Shown here: piece after piece, positions 47,541 to 57,904 of the stretch
Position numbering within the stretch: position 1 is the stretch's first letter
Layout: each line of letters opens with the position of its first letter
Assembly (NCBI GenBank): GCA_013396655.1
Contig: WBMV01004154.1
Span: 584,045 to 648,044, forward strand
Direction: 5' to 3'
Source: Campylorhamphus procurvoides
Taxonomy: Eukaryota; Chordata; Aves; Passeriformes; Dendrocolaptidae
Length of the DNA stretch: 64,000 nucleotides
Notes under the pieces: generated by a model
Database searches by the model: none
What the model was told of the DNA's origin: nothing
Seen by the model: only the letters and a program-made list of their open reading frames with translations
Position numbers and translations under genes: made by a program

Positions 47541-49000
47541 ATAATAGTCCTTTTCTTCAAAGGAAAAGGCAGATGTTTCTCTTCTGAATCCACATGGCTA
47601 TTTCTAAATAAATTTTCAAACTTTATTTAAGGAAACCATATGTAATCTCTTAATTTCTTCCACTTTTATTCTTCCTCCTTTCTGCATATTTCTCTCCTAC
47701 TGAAAGCAATATTACATTTGTTCACTGGTTCTAGGTTAATGATGATAAATTCAGTTTTCACCAATGCCAGTTATTAGAGATCAAAAATGTTCTTTGGTCC
47801 TTAATCATTAATTATGAAATAATGTTGGAGAGTTCATCTGAACCCATTTACACATTCTAAAAAGTTTCAAAAGCCTCACTTGTTCCAGGACAATATCCAT
47901 TTCAAATCTTTCCAAAGCAATTCTCTTTGTTTATGGCCTACGTGTCTTTACAGCCAATGAAAGGGGATGATGGAATGATCTCCAAGTCACACCTCTTCCT
48001 TTTTCCCACGTTTCTTCTATTTGACATGAGGAAAGTCATATGAAAAAAACCTAATAGTTTGCTATGACACTTCAGGGCCAGATACTATCAGCTTAATTTT
48101 CCCTGGGAATGTTCACTATGTCCATTGGTTAAGGCAGGTGGTATTCCCTGTGTTCAGATTGCAAGTCTGGACTTTGTCAGTGGAAAGCCATAGGTACTTC
48201 CACAAAAGAACATTTAATTTTGATGACTAAGTAGACTGTGGATATCCACGAACAAGTATATGTCTCCGCTTCAAAAAACCTCTTTCATAGATTCACATGG
48301 GATTGCAAAGGAGTAAGAACACATTCAATTAAAAAAAAAAAAGGGTTATAGAGTTTGGACAAGGTATAAGGAATATCCAATAATTTTCCAAAGTCTTTCA
48401 TAGACATTTTTTATTTTTATCTGTTTACTTCTCCAGGGAAAATGCATTGTGACTATTCCAGTTTAAATTACTCCCCGACAACAAGCAGGAGGATAAAAAG
48501 GAGGAAGTTCTGCATCATTTGCACATGCATGTTGCACTCAGCCCAAGTCATGCCAATAAAATTCCACACTGTCTTGTCATGTGCATAGATACAAACTAAT
48601 AGAATGAAATACAGGGACAGAAGCTGACAGGGAAACAGAAATGGAAGACTAAAAATATTTTACTGCACTGAGAGGGCTTTGGGAGGATAGTGGAAATGAG
48701 TCGAGCAAAGGGTGTCCAAAGTGACAGCTCCACTGGTGTTGGAACCAGCATCAACTCAGGCAGCAACAACCACTTTTCAGTCATCTTCATGATACCCATG
48801 CTAATGATTTTTATTCCTAGGGGATGGATGATTAATCTGTCCTATCCATTGTGGTTAGTTCCTGTAAATGATTTTAGCAGTTTCTCTGTGACTCATAATA
48901 CATGGAAAAAGAATGAATTTTTATTTAAATTTCTGTTCAGATTTCAGATGAAAAGTACACATTTTAAGTGAAAATAAAGAATCATTGTCTACAGGTTTGA
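47541..49000. other. Unique DNA with one copy of an exact 40-bp repeat
   Basis: Unique AT-rich sequence, A run at 48330-48341. It contains the 40-bp block 48533-48572. No gene is supported; the 93-codon plus frame at 48690-48971 has no domain. Confidence 0.45.
48533..48572 (+). repeat. Exact 40-bp direct repeat, copy 1
   Basis: Identical over all 40 bases to 53747-53786, reading TGCACTCAGCCCAAGTCATG and then CCAATAAAATTCCACACTGT. It contains an AATAAA. Flanks on both sides are unrelated to the flanks of the other copy. Confidence 0.95.
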
Positions 49001-49199
49001 CAGAATCACAGAGTATCAGGAGATTATCTTTTTCTCCTGAAAGCTGGATCAGCTCATACCACCATGCCCAGAACTACGTCCAGTCACATTTTAAATATCT
49101 CCAAGCATGGAGGTTCTACAACCCTTCTGGTTTACCTGTTTCAGCGTTTAATTACCCAAGCTCCAAGCACTTCATCATCTTACTGACCCTTCTCAGGAC

Positions 49200-49433
49200 T
49201 CATTCCAACATGACCACCTCTCTTTTACCCTGGAGTGCCTGGCACTGGACACAGCACTGCAGATTTGTCTCACCACTGCTGAGTAGAGAGAGAAGAATCA
49301 ACTCCCTTGTTCTGCTGATACTGCTTTGCCTAATACAGCCTGGGATGCCATTGGCTACCTTTGTTCCATAGTCACATTGCTGGGTCACATTCATCTTGTT
49401 GACCATCAGGACCACAATGTCTTTCCCTGACAA
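49200..49433 (-). pseudogene. CR1 ORF2 C-terminal fragment (post-catalytic part)
   Basis: The minus-strand frame resembles the CR1 polymerase segment after the catalytic motif: NVTQQCDYGTKVANGIPGCI aligns with the usual MSQQCALVAKKANGILGCI, followed by SRTRELILLSLLSSGETNLQ in place of the [20 protein letters not shown] block. Substitutions are widespread and the frame is closed on both sides. It is non-functional. Confidence 0.8.
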
Positions 49434-49651
49434 ACTGCTTCCTCATCATTCCCCAGTCTGTACTGGTGCATGGAGTTATTACTTTCGGCACAAAGGAGTT
49501 GGCATTCTCCTTTTCTGAACTCCATGAGATTCCTGTAGGCCCATTTCTTCAGCCTGTAGAAGTCCTTCTCAATGGCAGCATGACCACCTTGCATATCAAC
49601 TACTCCTCCTGATTTTGTATTGTTTGGAATCTTCCTCATAATCTTGGTCAA
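49406..49651 (-). pseudogene. CR1 ORF2 reverse transcriptase fragment, catalytic Asp pair lost
   Basis: The minus-strand frame contains IPNNTKSGGVVD where CR1 reverse transcriptases have the FADDTKLGG-type catalytic motif. Both aspartates read Asn, so this copy could not polymerise even before its frameshifts. Downstream, LKKWAYRNLMEFRKGECQLL and MHQYRLGND follow the family order LxxWAxxNLMKFNxxKCxVL, MHQYRLG. Confidence 0.85.
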
Positions 49652-49836
49652 TAAAGATGACTAACAGCATCGGCCCAGTAGTGACCCCTTGGGCACTCTG
49701 TTAGTGACAGGCCCTCATCTGGACCTTGTGCCAAAAGTTATAATGCCCCTAAGGCTGGCAGACCAGTTTGTTTTCAATCCAGCTCACTGGCCACTTATTC
49801 AGCTTATTCTTGATCTCCTTGTCTATGGCGGTTATG

Positions 49837-50148
49837 TCAGACAGCACCCAAAATTTTTTCCAAGTTAAAATAAACAACATCTCCAGCTCCCTTCTTGTCC
49901 ACTGAACCATTCACATCAATGCAGATGGCTATCAGGCTGGGGTAGAATGTTTTTCCCTTCCTAAATCTGTGCTCACTATACCTAATCATCTTCTTGTCCT
50001 TCATATATTTGCAAGGGGTTTCCAGGATGATTTGTTCCATCACCCTTGCAGGGATCCAGGATAGGTTGATCAACCTGTACTTCCCTAAATCTTTGTCCTG
50101 GCCCTTTCTGAAAGATAAGAGTGAGATTTTATCTCTTCCAGTCCTCAA
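49837..50148 (-). pseudogene. CR1 ORF2 reverse transcriptase N-terminal half, decayed
   Basis: A minus-strand frame of 103 codons contains KDLGKYRLINLSWIPARVME, matching the family's xxGNYRPVSLTSVPGKxME block. It continues with YSEHRFRKGKTF for SQHGFxKGKSC and GDVVYFNLEKI for DVxYLDxxKAF. The first catalytic Asp position in the LD/FS motif reads Asn here. It is a retrotransposon relic, not a host gene. Confidence 0.88.
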
Positions 50149-51032
50149 GGATGGTCATGACCTTATAAAGATAGTTGAGAATGACTGCACAGCTGCCTCA
50201 GTACTCCTGGTATATCTTGTCAGGTCTTCTGAACTTGAATATGCCAATTTTCTTTAAAAGTTGCCTAATCTGGTCCTCCTCCCCTGACAGTGAGTCTTCC
50301 TTGCTTCAGATTTTCCTTTTGATCTCTGACACCTGTGACTGCCAGGAAAAATCAAGGCAAATGTGGTGTGTGCTTCCCAGTGTGCTTCCCACCTTCTTCT
50401 GTGTCATCTGTCACCAGGTCCCCTGCCCCATTCAGCAGCAGACCCACATTTTCCCCGGTGTTCCTTTTGCTGCAGATGTGCCTATAGAAACCCTTCCTGT
50501 TGACCTTCACTTTTTTAGGGAGAATCAACTTCCATGTGGGCTCCTAACCCTGACCCCTTCATGCTCTGACAGTCCCCCCTGGGTACCCATATATGCAAAC
50601 TGATGGCAAGTATCATTTGTACCCTTCTATTTTGCTTATTTTCATAAATTCAGACCATATCATGTCTATGAATATGAAACATTGTTTTTATCATGATTTA
50701 TTATGATACTGACGTCATAAGCAGCCCTTGGCAAGAACTGGATATTCTGCTTTACACAGTTAGTTCTTTTTGGTTCTTCCAAAATGGCTTTTCTATTAAG
50801 TGAAACTGTAAAAAATAATGTTATGAGGGCATCAAAAAAACTATAACTGAAAAATTCTTTTATTTTGTCTTTCCTAAACTTAATATCCCTCTGTACAAAA
50901 TTTCTCGCTTTTGAGAAAGTAATTTCAAATACAGAGATAGAAATATTCCATTCTGAGAGATTAGGGAAAAAAGGTCAATGATACTGACAGTTTAAAAAAG
51001 TCTTAATTTTTAATGATAATGGAATTGTCTTT

Positions 51033-51062
51033 TATATATATACATATATATATGTATATATT
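51033..51062. repeat. TA-rich perfect palindrome
   Basis: The core TATATACATATATATATGTA plus TATA is self-complementary over at least 24 bases. It could form a hairpin or cruciform, and is also a simple TA microsatellite with a symmetric C and G. Confidence 0.85.
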
Positions 51063-51533
51063 TATGACTTAAGAAGAAAGCCAAGGACTATAATAACTGT
51101 GTCCCAAATAATAATTTAAGACTAAAACCAGCAGAGTCTTCTTCATGTTCTAATAAGCTTCTTTTTTTTCATAAACTTTTCAATCCCTTTGAAGAAAATT
51201 AACAGCATAATGCAAAAGCACAGTGCAACAATTTATTTCCACATATACACTTGTATAGGGACTTAGTGGTATAAACATCAGTATGTCAGGAATTCTAGGT
51301 ATAAATATAGGTATATGTATAGTCTTTTCTTATTAAAAATAAGGGGTTTTTGGAAGTACAAAAGCAACATCCTCTAACCTAATTCCTGAAACACTGTAGA
51401 ACATAATAGACAAGGTCTGTGCCTGCAGGGAGAATTTCTTTTCATCCCAACTTTCCATGTCTTCCTAGGGCATGTCGTCTTCCACCTCAGAAACTTTCCT
51501 TGACTCTCCCAGTTTTCCCCTCCACATTCGTGC

Positions 51534-51767
51534 TTAATCCATTCCCCACGTGCACTGCACCCTATGGCACTTCTGCCTCCATTGCAGAGGTTCATAAGTC
51601 ACAGTCTTTAAGCAACTGTTTTTCTCAGGCATGCCCATGCAACTGACATGTCCTGCTTGGGGGAGTATTTCTTCCTTGCATGTTTTACAATGCAGTTTCA
51701 ATGATTTTGCCATTTTACAGCCTTTTGCCAAGTGCTCTGTCTTTTCCAGTTGTGTTACTTGCACCAT
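51534..51767 (-). other. Unidentified open frame with a Cys/His cluster
   Basis: The 77-codon minus-strand frame contains HCKTCKEEILPQAGHVSCMG, then MPEKNSC. The spacing is C-x2-C-x9-H-x2-C-x8-C. After the stop at 51534, the same phase reads on in protein-like acidic text (EVEDDMP, then WDEKKFSLQAQ). This suggests a decayed longer coding sequence, perhaps the zinc-binding N-terminal part of an old transposon-encoded protein. It is only a suggestion: I cannot name a family, and no start context or splice sites support a host gene. Confidence 0.18.
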
Positions 51768-52125
51768 TTGTCAGACTGGGTCAAAATAAAGCAAGGACTT
51801 TCGGGGCCATCCCGGATTGCAATTACTGGTGCCAAGAAAGGCTCTTCTCTTGTTCTTTCCGGTGAAAGTTTAATTTAAACTTTAACAACTGAATCAGAAG
51901 CAAAGGTGTATCTTTTGACATTTGTCTATTGAATTGTCCTACTGACCTCAGTTTAAGGGTCCCATGAATTAATTCCCATGCAAGGGTACCAGAATAACCT
52001 TGAAATGCTGCAGCAAACTGAAGACAAAAGGAACTGTTGAACACTCTGTTTTACAGACCACATTCATGTGTGAAAATATAGATCTAGCGGCTAAAAGATT
52101 TTTTTATTTTCTGTATTAAAGAATG

Positions 52126-52235
52126 GAATAGACTAGACTAGACTAGACTAGACTAGACTAGACTAGACTAGACTAGACTAGACTAGAATAGAATAGAATA
52201 GAATAGAATAGAATAGAATAGAATAGAATAGAATA
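52126..52235 (+). repeat. Compound pentanucleotide microsatellite GAATA / GACTA
   Basis: One GAATA unit, then 11 GACTA units (52131-52185), then 10 GAATA units (52186-52235), all in one register and without interruption. One substitution separates the two unit types and the border is sharp, implying two separate expansions from a GAATA seed or spread of a single A-to-C change through half the array. It is perfect, so probably young and likely polymorphic. Confidence 0.98.
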
Positions 52236-52591
52236 GAACAGTCCAATTGTAATAGACCTACAATAATCATTTAGTCTAACCCCACATTAGGAGGTTATTC
52301 TGAAAGATTTGCACTGAGGTTAAAATCAGATTGAATATAGAGTGAAACTGAAAAGGATTTAAGACTGAAAAACTTCGGGTGTTTTGTCTCAGTGGTTCCC
52401 AGCCTACAAAACATACCTCACCAGCACAGCATAAGCACATCACAGATGAGACAGTGGAGAGTCTCAGACAACACTTCTCATCCTCTGGGATGATGCTTTG
52501 AGCAACTCCACCATGACCCTCAAACCTGGAGTTCAGGCAAGCACTGACACAGCCTCTGAAGACAATCAACAGGGTTCACAGAGGTCATAGT

Positions 52592-53083
52592 ATCATAGAA
52601 TCACAGAATGGTTTGGGTTGGAAGGAACCCCAATAATAATCCTGTTTCAACACCCTATTGTGGTTAGGGAGACCTTCCACTGGACCAGGTTGCTCCAAGC
52701 CCTGTCCAACCAGGCACTGGACACTTCCAGGGATGGAGTACCCACAGATCTACTGGTCAACCTGTGCCAGGGCCTCACCTGCCTCACAGGGAAGAATTTT
52801 TTATGCATGTCTAATCTAAATCTACTTACTTTCATTTTGAAGCCATTCCCCCTTGTCCTGTCCCTCCTTGCCATTGCAAAAAGTCTCTCTCCATCTTCCT
52901 TGTAGGATCCCTTTAGGTACTAGAAGGGTGCAATTAAGTCAGCCCAAAGCTCTTTCTTGTCCGGGCTGAACATTTCCAGTTTTCTCAGCCTTTCCTCACA
53001 GGACGTGTCCATCCCTCTGATCAACTTGGTGGCTTCCTCTGGACTCTCTCCAGCAGGCCTATGTCCTTCCTGTGCTGAGGAGA
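52592..53083 (-). repeat. CR1 LINE 3' fragment, class A, long
   Basis: Inverted copy of about 490 bp. It starts GTATCATAGAATCACAGAAT at its tail, with GTTTGGGTTGGAAGGAACC, then GGGATGGAGTACCCACAGAT, TTTGAAGCCATTCCCCCTTG, and CTCTCTCCAGCAGGCCTATG at its 5' break. It is among the least diverged copies. Open frames at 52618-52905 (plus) and 52647-52874 (minus) belong to it. Confidence 0.97.
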
Positions 53084-53938
53084 TCTACTATTTCCGTTCC
53101 AATGTTGTATGTGCTACAGCAGATCATCTACCTGTTGCGAGCGTCAGCAGCACAGGGTTGAGGGGCATGGAAGAGTAAAGGGAAGGAAAATAGAGCATCT
53201 CTTACTATATATGCCATTTTTTCCCACAAGGTTCTCAGCCACAAAAACACCGAGAGTCATCAAAACATGCGTTTCTGTGTTGTTTCCTGGCCTTTGCTGA
53301 TCCTGTCTTGAATTCATCAATTGGAAACCTCAAGACACCAACACTGGTTTCTGCACTATTATTATACCCTGATAGGTCACATCAAGGTGAAAGTGCTCAT
53401 ACTTTTAGTTTCCTGTAGTTAGTCATCCTCTTGTATTTTATCAGTGCTATTTGTAAACCTCAACATATGGATACATCAGTCTTCGTATTTACTTTCTAAA
53501 ACACCAATGATGCTGCTTTCCTTGGCTGTGTATCTGTTGTCTTAATTAAAAAAAATAAATCTTTTGTCTAGAAAATACTTCTATGGAAAGTGGAGATCAA
53601 GCTGATCTAAGATGGCCATGGCTTCACCTCTCTGTGTATTGCTATCTAAAGAAACTATTTTAAGGGGTCTGAGTCAAATTCTATAGAAAGATCTACAGAG
53701 GTAGAGATTTCTTTTTCTTTCTAAGTTTGACACACACCTGTTCCCATGCACTCAGCCCAAGTCATGCCAATAAAATTCCACACTGTGAATAAGCCTGGAG
53801 GAATTTAAATTGTGTCTGAACCTTTGTGTCCCAACGTGCTGATCTGTTCTACTGCATTTCAGAGTTGAACATTTCACAAAGTTCTAAAGATCACTCAAGT
53901 CTCCATAGTCCATGTCAACGGGATTTCTGTAATTCTTC
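53084..53938. other. Unique DNA with the second copy of the 40-bp repeat
   Basis: No gene is recognised. The sequence holds the 40-bp block 53747-53786. Confidence 0.45.
53747..53786 (+). repeat. Exact 40-bp direct repeat, copy 2
   Basis: Identical to 48533-48572, about 5.2 kb upstream and in the same orientation. Outside the 40 bases the two loci share no similarity by eye. See the finding. Confidence 0.95.
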
Positions 53939-54291
53939 CAGGTAACAAGTGGCAGGATGAGAGGAAATGGCCTCAAGTTGTGCCAGGGGAGATTTAGATG
54001 GGATATTTGGGAAAATTTCTTCACTCATAGTGTTGTCAAACCCTGGAACAGGGTGCTCAGGGAAGTAGTGGAGTCATCATCCCTGGAGGAATTTAAAAGA
54101 TGTGTGGATGTTGCACTTGGAGACATGGTTTACTGGCAAACCTTTCAATGTTTGACATTGTTGAAACACAGTAATGTTTGCAGTCCATAGACTAAGATTG
54201 TTACACTACAGCAATTTTCCCAGAAGGTCAGGGGTTTGGAACAAGATGATCTTTACGGTTTCTTCCAACCCAAACTGTTCCATGACTCAAT
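53939..54291 (+). repeat. CR1 LINE 3' fragment, class C body
   Basis: Plus-oriented copy with GTAACAAGTGGCAGGATGAG, AGGAAATGGCCTCAAGTTGT, GCCAGGGGAGATTTAGATGG and CATCATCCCTGGAGGAATTT. The residual 77-codon frame shows the element's conserved C-terminal text (RFRWDIWENFF, then SSSLEEFKR). Between the body and the tail TCTTCCAACCCAAACTGTTC is a section of about 80 bp not seen in the other copies (about 54136-54220). Confidence 0.93.
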
Positions 54292-56987
54292 GAAAATGGA
54301 AGGTAAAAGTTCAGTTGATGCTTTGATAAATCTGCTTTTGATGCTCTGCACCCTAGACAATGACTTTCCAACATCAAATATGAGAAAGGGATGGTAAAGC
54401 AACACTCAGCCCATGTTTATGCAGTTCTTTGAAGCTGGAAAATGCTTCTCCATGCTTTTTCTTTTTCCTTTTTCTCCCAAATTCTGGCAGACATTTAAAT
54501 AGGACATTTTTCCCCAAAGCGCTGTTTTAGCCTTTTATTTTACACAGATAAATTAGACATTTTCTTCCATTCTCTGAAAAAAATAATAATTAAAAGAATA
54601 AAAATGTCTGATTTGATTCCTAATATGCAGTGAAAGCTTAAGCTGGCTAATAATTGCTAATATACTACTTAAAGCTTCCTCTGACTCACAGCCAACTGCA
54701 GAGGGCAAGTCAAAACAGACTTGGATAAATAATTAAAGCATTTAAACATGTTAGGCTTATATTTTGATCCTAATCTTTAGCTGGTATAAATCTGCCTATC
54801 TCAATGGAACGAGTGGAGCTGCAGAAAAGGGAGACTGGGTCTTATTTTCAAGACTTCCTTATGTTGTGAGTAGAATTTGTACTTATTGCTATTTCTAATT
54901 CCAGTTATTTATGTCTCACTGACTGATAGTTTCTGAAACATTTTTTTGAATGGGAACAAACATACATTATTACCCTTTAATTTCTGTACCTTCTGTAGAT
55001 TCTGTAAATTCAGGGAGTGTTGGAATAGACGTTGTATTTTTAGACTTGGATCTGTCTCATATAACTTTGTCTTCTAGACTAACACACAGATCTACGGGAG
55101 ACACCCTGGGCTCCTTTTAGGATCAGTTGTGCTGAAAAGATGCTTCAGAGCTTTAATTCACCTTTCTTCTGGCGGACATCTAAAATATTGCAGAGACTCT
55201 GAGGTCCAGAAGCATCTGTTTCCGGATGCTGACTATAAGGGAGAGAATACAGCTAATTAAGACATTAATTTTATTGTCTCTAACTAAAAGCGAGATGAAT
55301 CCTTTGCCATCAAACAAGCTTGTCAGTTTAATGCACTCAAGTTTATACAGGGCCTTTGCACAAAAGGGTGTAGCTTAAAGGAAACTTCATAGTTCACCAG
55401 AACAGAGAGACAACTGATGCAAAACTGTCCTCTCTCAAACTGACTCTCTCAAACTGACTGCACAACAGGCATGGTGCAACTTTCACCTCTTTCTCTTTAT
55501 TTGCCTCCTTTCAAAGTTGTTTTTTTTTTCCTTTTTCTTTGTGCAGTCAAAATTAACATAGTTTTCCCCGCATTTGTCAGGTACCTTGAATACCAGTTTG
55601 GATTTCCCAATCTCTGCTGTATCATAAGAATTTGTAAGGGTAGTGATCAAGTGTGTGGGTTATGGACCAGACTCAGACAGGTGACAATGGCATCCCCTTA
55701 TCCCATAATTATATCCTCAGTGACAGGAGTACAGCAGTCTGGCAATGGCCAGAAAACAGCCAAGACTCCTTGTTTTGTCTTGCCTGAAAACCTTGATTGC
55801 CCATTATTATTGTTGTCTGGGGGAGAGGTGAACTGGATAGCAGAATGTTGCTCATAGGAGTGACTATTTTTAGATCTCTACCATTTGGGTAAAAGCAGGA
55901 TCAGAAAATTCAGATCTCCAGGGCTTTTAATTCCATCTTTACCCTTCCCATGCTGCCTGAAAAGCCCAAGTCTTTACAGAGGCAACATTCAGTTTTCCCT
56001 GCATCCTCCGAGTATTTGAGCTACTTGTGCTCTGATAGCCTTAAGGGGAATGTATCAGCTGCCAAATGGAGCTGTTTTTGCTTTAGGGCTCCACATACTC
56101 CTGTTGCTTAAATTGTGGCCCACAAGGAGAACTCAGAACGAAAATAAAACAAGATAGGGCTGCTAACTTACTGGAAAGTTGAGATGACATAAGATAGTGG
56201 GTTCAGAGAACTGTTTTTTTTGTTTGGCAATGAGCATTCTTCATTCAACACTTCGTATCTTTGATATGTAAGCGACACAAAGGAGTTTAGGAATGAGGCA
56301 AATGTAATTTGATCAGTATAACTGCAGGTTTAACCAAAATACAGTGAACCTTTGTACCAGTTATGGCAATCACAATTATAATGTTTAGGGATAATCTAAA
56401 GAGCATATCTGCTTTTTTGTGAGAACACATACGTCACTCCTCCCAGACATCTCTGTTCCACGTTCCACCAAAGGACATAAAAACATACACGCAAGGATTG
56501 ATTCATTTCTGAATAGTTCTCATACCAGTTGAGAAAATCCAGCAAAGCACATCTGGATCTAAATCCAGATGTGTATGTTGGCCTGGCAGACAAACAATGT
56601 TATATGAGATGGATCCAAATTAGAAAACATAGTTGTATCTACTCTGGCATGACCCGAATTCACCTCTACAGCAGATACAGAATTGAGAGGATGTAATGGA
56701 AACACTATGTTCATATTAAACAAATCCTCTGGAGATAACTGCATCCATCCACCATTAATAAAGATCCTCGTTGAAATCTCAGAGGCATTTAATGTCAATC
56801 TTTGGCAAATGGAATTGCAAATACAAGGGGTCTGAAACTTAGAGAATTATGGTTTCTGAAATTTCCATTTCGTGAAAATATCATAAATGTGGTGTTCTCT
56901 TCCTCACATCTGAGTGTCTGTAACCTTCTACATATGTATAGGTATAACCTCAAGAAGTAGATCAGTAGACAGACCTAGACACTGATC
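54292..56987. other. Repeat-poor unique DNA with TAATTA-rich patches
   Basis: No CR1 core lies in this 2.7 kb. TAAT/ATTA cores cluster at 54577-54760 (AATAATAATTAAAAG, GGCTAATAATTGC, AAATAATTAAAGC) and at 55250-55290 (CAGCTAATTAAGACATTAAT). A 128-codon plus frame at 55471-55857 has a T-tract acceptor-like start but no recognisable product. A tandem doubling of CTCTCTCAAACTGA is at about 55431-55458. Confidence 0.4.
55431..55458 (+). repeat. Tandem 14-bp doublet
   Basis: CTCTCTCAAACTGA occurs twice in a row, a simple slippage duplication. Confidence 0.75.
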
Positions 56988-57069
56988 CATAGAATCATAG
57001 AATAGATCAAGTTGGAAGGGACCTGAAAGTTCACCCAGTTCCAACCTCTTTGCCAGTGATAGGAACACA
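56988..57069 (-). repeat. CR1 LINE 3' end, short
   Basis: Inverted tail of about 80 bp: CATAGAATCATAGAATAGAT, CAAGTTGGAAGGGACC, AGTTCACCCAGTTCCAACCT, CAGTGATAGGAACAC. It resembles class A in the tail, but the segment after it (TTTGCCAGTGATAGG) is worn. Confidence 0.93.
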
Positions 57070-57807
57070 TGGAATTCTGTGTTTCTCTGTAGTCATCTAT
57101 ACAATTACCAGCTGTTTAAACTTCCATTGTAGTCATAGACACTTCATTAATATTTAAATCAAAGATGACCAGAAGGTGGTTCAGCTTGCTCTTAAGCAAA
57201 GACTTCAATTTGGACAACTGATTCTCTATTTCTGAACTCAGTGGATTACATTGCTTTCATTTCCACTGGGTATTGTGAAAGTTTGTTCTCTTGTAGACAC
57301 CTACAAAGGGCTTAAATTTCTTGTATTAACACTGGCTTTTAATGCTATTTTAGATGTGGATAATGGTCATGACACAGGACCTGTGGGAAACTGGAACACA
57401 GATAGACTATCCCACGACATCTGAAATAGTTCTGAACATGGATGTTTAAGAATCTGAATCATAGATCTGTATATAGGGGTAGTCAAGCTCTAAAGTTCCA
57501 TTCTTACTGTTGTCTCTTTAACCTCTCAGAGCAGAAGATCCCCAGTAAATACTACCCATAAAGAAAAAAAACCAAAAGAGAAGATAGAAAGAAGAGGGAG
57601 AGAACAGTCAGAGAAGAAACTGATGGAGATATAATAACAACATTCAAATACTCAGAAATCAGATATCAAGAGGAGAAAGAAGACTGTTCCTTATATTCAA
57701 TGATTATGGGAGAAATAATTATGAACATAAACCACAGTAGGGACATGTCTCTAATGAAATGGATCAGTGCAAAACAGAGTGGATCACCTCAAAACGTTGT
57801 AGTGTGT
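57070..57807. other. Unique DNA, nothing recognised
   Basis: No gene, RNA or repeat core is seen. A/G-rich sequence lies at 57560-57620. Confidence 0.45.
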
Positions 57808-57904
57808 CCATGCCTGGAAGCTTTGGTGAACAAGTAGAGGACGTGAACTGGATTTCCTCCTGAGGCTTCTTTCCAGCCCCACTTCTAATGATTTTTATGA
57901 CTGT
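57808..57904 (+). repeat. Probable degenerate CR1 3' end
   Basis: GAACTGGATTTCCTCCTGAG and GCTTCTTTCCAGCCCCACTT, then TAATGATTTTTATGA, follow the order of a plus-oriented CR1 tail (ttggactggatgacctcctgaggtcccttccagcccaaa...atgattctatga). It is diverged enough to be uncertain. Confidence 0.45.

Larger units (their letters stand above)
49001..50585 (-). repeat. CR1 LINE, long inverted copy with decayed ORF2
   Basis: About 1.6 kb, the longest CR1 copy in the window. Its 3' end is at the left (CAGAATCACAGAGTATCAGG). It proceeds through the 3'UTR-side text AATATCTCCAAGCATGGAGG into the reverse transcriptase coding region, whose parts can be followed in three minus-strand frames (listed separately). 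The far 5' part (50260-50585) still carries family text such as CCCACATTTTCCCCGGTGTT and GCCTATAGAAACCC. It is older than the class A tails, with many frameshifts and stops. The 142-codon plus-strand frame at 50175-50603 is antisense to the element. Confidence 0.93.
50586..52592. other. Unique DNA with a TA palindrome, a Cys/His open frame and a pentanucleotide array
   Basis: It holds the TATATACATATATATATGTA-type palindrome (51033-51062), the minus-strand Cys/His frame (51534-51767) and the GACTA/GAATA array (52126-52235). No other gene or repeat is recognised. Confidence 0.5.

Noticed and set aside
50175..50603. 142-codon plus-strand open frame
   Set aside because: Antisense to the 5' part of the long inverted CR1 copy.
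52126..52235. CRISPR-like or telomere-like array
   Set aside because: The units are 5 bp with no spacers; it is a plain microsatellite in vertebrate DNA.
55547..55680. Candidate exon with a strong T-tract acceptor and ACAG|GTGACA donor
   Set aside because: The acceptor score comes from a simple T run, the donor is middling, and the 45-residue product has no protein-like pattern. Kept only as a weak possibility.
56396..56798. Two overlapping minus-strand frames of 65 and 79 codons
   Set aside because: Somewhat protein-like composition, but overlapping phases and no clear acceptor or donor.
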